Part shown: piece after piece, positions 21,343-22,999 of the stretch
Position numbering within the stretch: the first letter of the stretch is position 1
Layout of the letters: the number at the start of each line of letters is the position of its first letter
Assembly: GCA_019417125.1 (NCBI GenBank)
Contig: DXVZ01000191.1
Location: forward strand, 1 to 22,999
Direction: 5' to 3'
DNA length: 22,999 bases
DNA from: Phascolarctobacterium sp.
GTDB taxonomy: Bacteria; Bacillota; Negativicutes; Acidaminococcales; Acidaminococcaceae
Program-made: the position numbers and the translations under genes
Notes under the pieces: model-generated
Seen by the model: the letters and a program-made list of their open reading frames with translations, nothing else
Told to the model about the DNA's origin: nothing
The model's database searches: none

Positions 21343-21979
21343 TTGGCTGCGCCAAAACAAAGTAGATATTTTAAAATATCTGCCGGATTTTTTAAGCAAA
21401 GATGAGCGCTTTAGGGCAGTTGGCATTGCCGGCAATACTGAACATGAAAAATTAAAAGCGGCTGTTGCTGATATTTTAGATCAGCTTTTTGTAAATACTG
21501 CTACCTGGGGACTTGATTTGTGGGAAGAATTTTGCGGGTTGCAAACCAATTCTGCTGATGCTTATGTTCAGCGGCGCGCACGTGTGCTTGATTTTTTAAA
21601 CGCTAATCAGGTTTCAACATTAGCGTTCATAACTTATCTGGTAAACAGGTACGTTGCTGATGGTACCGGCATTGTTGAAGACTACCCGGAAAATTACAGC
21701 ATTGATATATTTTTGCCGGATAATAAGATAACGAGCTTTGAAGATTTGGAAAAAGCGCTGCGCATTTATGTGCCGGCACATATCGCCTGGCGCTATCTGG
21801 CATATGTAAATGTAGTGGGCGGTATTTATGCCGGTGGTATAGTAACAGGCTACATAAAAATGAATATTGAAGCTGATACAGATTATGCTATTGAGTTTGA
21901 CGGCCCAGCAGAACCTGTTAATGTCGGCGTTGTAACTAATGGTTATGTTATAAATATTCCGGCAGAACTTTATATATAA
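21335..21979 (+). CDS. Baseplate protein, XkdU/gpI-like (DUF2313)
   Basis: 214 residues. The N-terminal half has I-L-K-Y-L-P-D-F-L, then L-K-A-A-V-A-D-I-L-D-Q-L-F-V-N-T-A-T-W-G-L-D-L-W-E, the usual start of DUF2313 proteins, and A-Y-V-Q-R-R-A-R-V-L-D-F-L-N. The central I-Y-V-P-A-H-I-A-W-R-Y is typical of this group too. The last 50 residues are a beta-rich tail (G-G-I-Y-A-G-G-I-V-T-G-Y) not common to all members, perhaps a fibre docking piece. Members attach tail fibres to the baseplate, and the fibre gene follows directly. Confidence 0.85.
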   Translation: MNNWLRQNKVDILKYLPDFLSKDERFRAVGIAGNTEHEKLKAAVADILDQLFVNTATWGLDLWEEFCGLQTNSADAYVQRRARVLDFLNANQVSTLAFITYLVNRYVADGTGIVEDYPENYSIDIFLPDNKITSFEDLEKALRIYVPAHIAWRYLAYVNVVGGIYAGGIVTGYIKMNIEADTDYAIEFDGPAEPVNVGVVTNGYVINIPAELYI

Positions 21980-21993
21980 ATGGAGGTATAAAA

Positions 21994-22999
21994 ATGGCTG
22001 AAACACAGAATACCGGTCAATTTGCAAAAGTTATTGTTACCGATACTGGTAAAGATATGATTGCAAAATCGCAAAATGGGCAGACTTTAACATTTAGCCG
22101 TGTGGCATTAGGTGATGGCCTGGTAGGCGAAGAAGAAGACGTAACTAAATTTACTGCTGTTAAAAATGAACGACTGAGCCTGCCGATTGCAAAATATTCT
22201 AATTTGGGTAACGGGCAATTTGAAATTCAATTCCGTTTAACTAATTCGCAGGTTGAAAGTGGTTTTTGGCATCGTGAAATCGGTGTAATGGCCAAAATTG
22301 ATAACGGCCAGGAACAGCTTTATGCTTATACAACGGCCGGCAATAAAGCAAGCTACATTTACGATAAAACAACACCAGTTGAAGAACGTATTGTTAATGT
22401 TACTTTTGTTATTGGCAATGCACAGAATATAGAAGTAATAATTAACAGCAGCGTAATTTACGCTACTATTGAAGATTTAGAAGAAGCATTAGACACGCAT
22501 GACGCTGGAGAAGAGGCGCACGAAGCTGCTTTTGCTGCGCATAATGCCGATGATAGTGCGCACGCTGATTTTACCGGCGCAACGGCAGAAGCAGACGGTA
22601 AACGCGGCTTTGTGCCAGAGCCGAAAGCTGGCGACCAAGATAAATTTTTGACCGGTGGTAAAACTTATGTCCCGGTAGCAAGCCAAACAGAAGCAGAAGG
22701 CATGACAGATGATAAAAAGCCAATGACGGCTTTAAAAGTCAAGCAGTTAATTGATAAACTGCTTGGTGCAGCAAATGGGGTTGCGGATTTAGATGAAACG
22801 GCAAAACTTAAATCTGTGCTGTATGATTTCGCAACAACGCTTGAAGCGCAGGCTGGCACAAATACAACCAAACCTATTAACGCAGCTGGTGTTGCAGCAG
22901 CCATTACAGCATTGGCTGGTGGGGCAGTAATTGTTGATGAATTATTAGCGCAAAATGGGTATGTAAAATTCAGCAATGGGCTAATTCTGCAGTGGGGTT
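21994..22999 (+). CDS. Tail fibre protein, 5' part (runs off the right end)
   Basis: 335 codons are visible from ATG 21994, with TGGAGGTAT just ahead and no stop by the window edge. Residues 1-155 are the phage tail-collar (DUF3751) domain: F-A-K-V-I-V-T-D-T-G-K-D-M-I-A, S-R-V-A-L-G-D-G, E-S-G-F-W-H-R-E-I-G-V. Residues 167-195 contain four heptad-spaced histidines (169, 176, 183, 190). The repeated fibre module with G-F-V-P-E-P-K-A-G-D-Q-D-K-F-L follows. The visible end, N-G-Y-V-K-F-S-N-G-L-I-L-Q-W-G, is the usual beginning of the terminal receptor-binding domain, so only roughly 100 more residues may be missing. It should determine host range. Confidence 0.9.
   Translation, partial: MAETQNTGQFAKVIVTDTGKDMIAKSQNGQTLTFSRVALGDGLVGEEEDVTKFTAVKNERLSLPIAKYSNLGNGQFEIQFRLTNSQVESGFWHREIGVMAKIDNGQEQLYAYTTAGNKASYIYDKTTPVEERIVNVTFVIGNAQNIEVIINSSVIYATIEDLEEALDTHDAGEEAHEAAFAAHNADDSAHADFTGATAEADGKRGFVPEPKAGDQDKFLTGGKTYVPVASQTEAEGMTDDKKPMTALKVKQLIDKLLGAANGVADLDETAKLKSVLYDFATTLEAQAGTNTTKPINAAGVAAAITALAGGAVIVDELLAQNGYVKFSNGLILQWG

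Overview
The window is the replication-to-tail part of a tailed, contractile-tail (myovirus-type) phage genome, most likely an integrated prophage of an anaerobic low-to-mid GC Firmicute. The Negativicutes (Phascolarctobacterium/Acidaminococcaceae-like) are my best guess. That guess rests only on codon flavour, AGGTGA-type Shine-Dalgarno sequences with frequent TTG/GTG starts, and a Lar-type/LysM accessory set. No integrase, repressor or lysis gene lies in the window, so prophage versus free phage cannot be settled here.

Layout: (1) 1-751, one minus-strand gene of unknown function, cut by the window edge. It carries 18-residue tandem repeats and has its own strong promoter. (2) 887-2227, five small rightward early/accessory genes: zinc-ribbon proteins including a Lar-type one, a LysM-like lipoprotein and an unknown, with two hairpins between the first two. 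(3) 2263-5111, a replication module: a divergent DNA-polymerase sliding clamp, a winged-helix initiator whose gene contains six iterons followed by an AT-rich stretch (a probable embedded origin), a probable helicase loader and a small unknown protein. (4) 5104-5523, a sigma-region-4-like late regulator. It is followed by an extended -10 promoter and then two back-to-back terminator hairpins, an arrangement like lambda Q/pR'/tR'. (5) 5692-8402, DNA packaging: HNH endonuclease, P27-type small terminase and large terminase. (6) 8424-12535, an HK97-type head: portal, S78 protease, capsid with its own N-terminal delta-like helix domain, connector and head-closure protein. (7) 12525-22999, a PBSX (Xkd)-type contractile tail: gp10-like protein, terminator, sheath, tube, frameshifted chaperone pair, tape measure, XkdP/Q/R/S/T/U-like baseplate proteins, and a tail fibre that runs off the right end.

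The early genes would be read first and the initiator, loader and clamp would recruit the host replicative helicase and polymerase, since neither is encoded here. The regulator would then open the single late operon, whose genes overlap or nearly touch from 5692 to the window end with no internal promoter that I can see.

The most informative non-gene signals are the in-gene iteron array (3722-3875), the promoter plus tandem terminators (5550-5671), and a textbook -1 frameshift site (A AAA AAC with a nested hairpin, 15363-15438) that fuses the two parts of the tail chaperone. The least explained gene is the repeat protein at the left edge.
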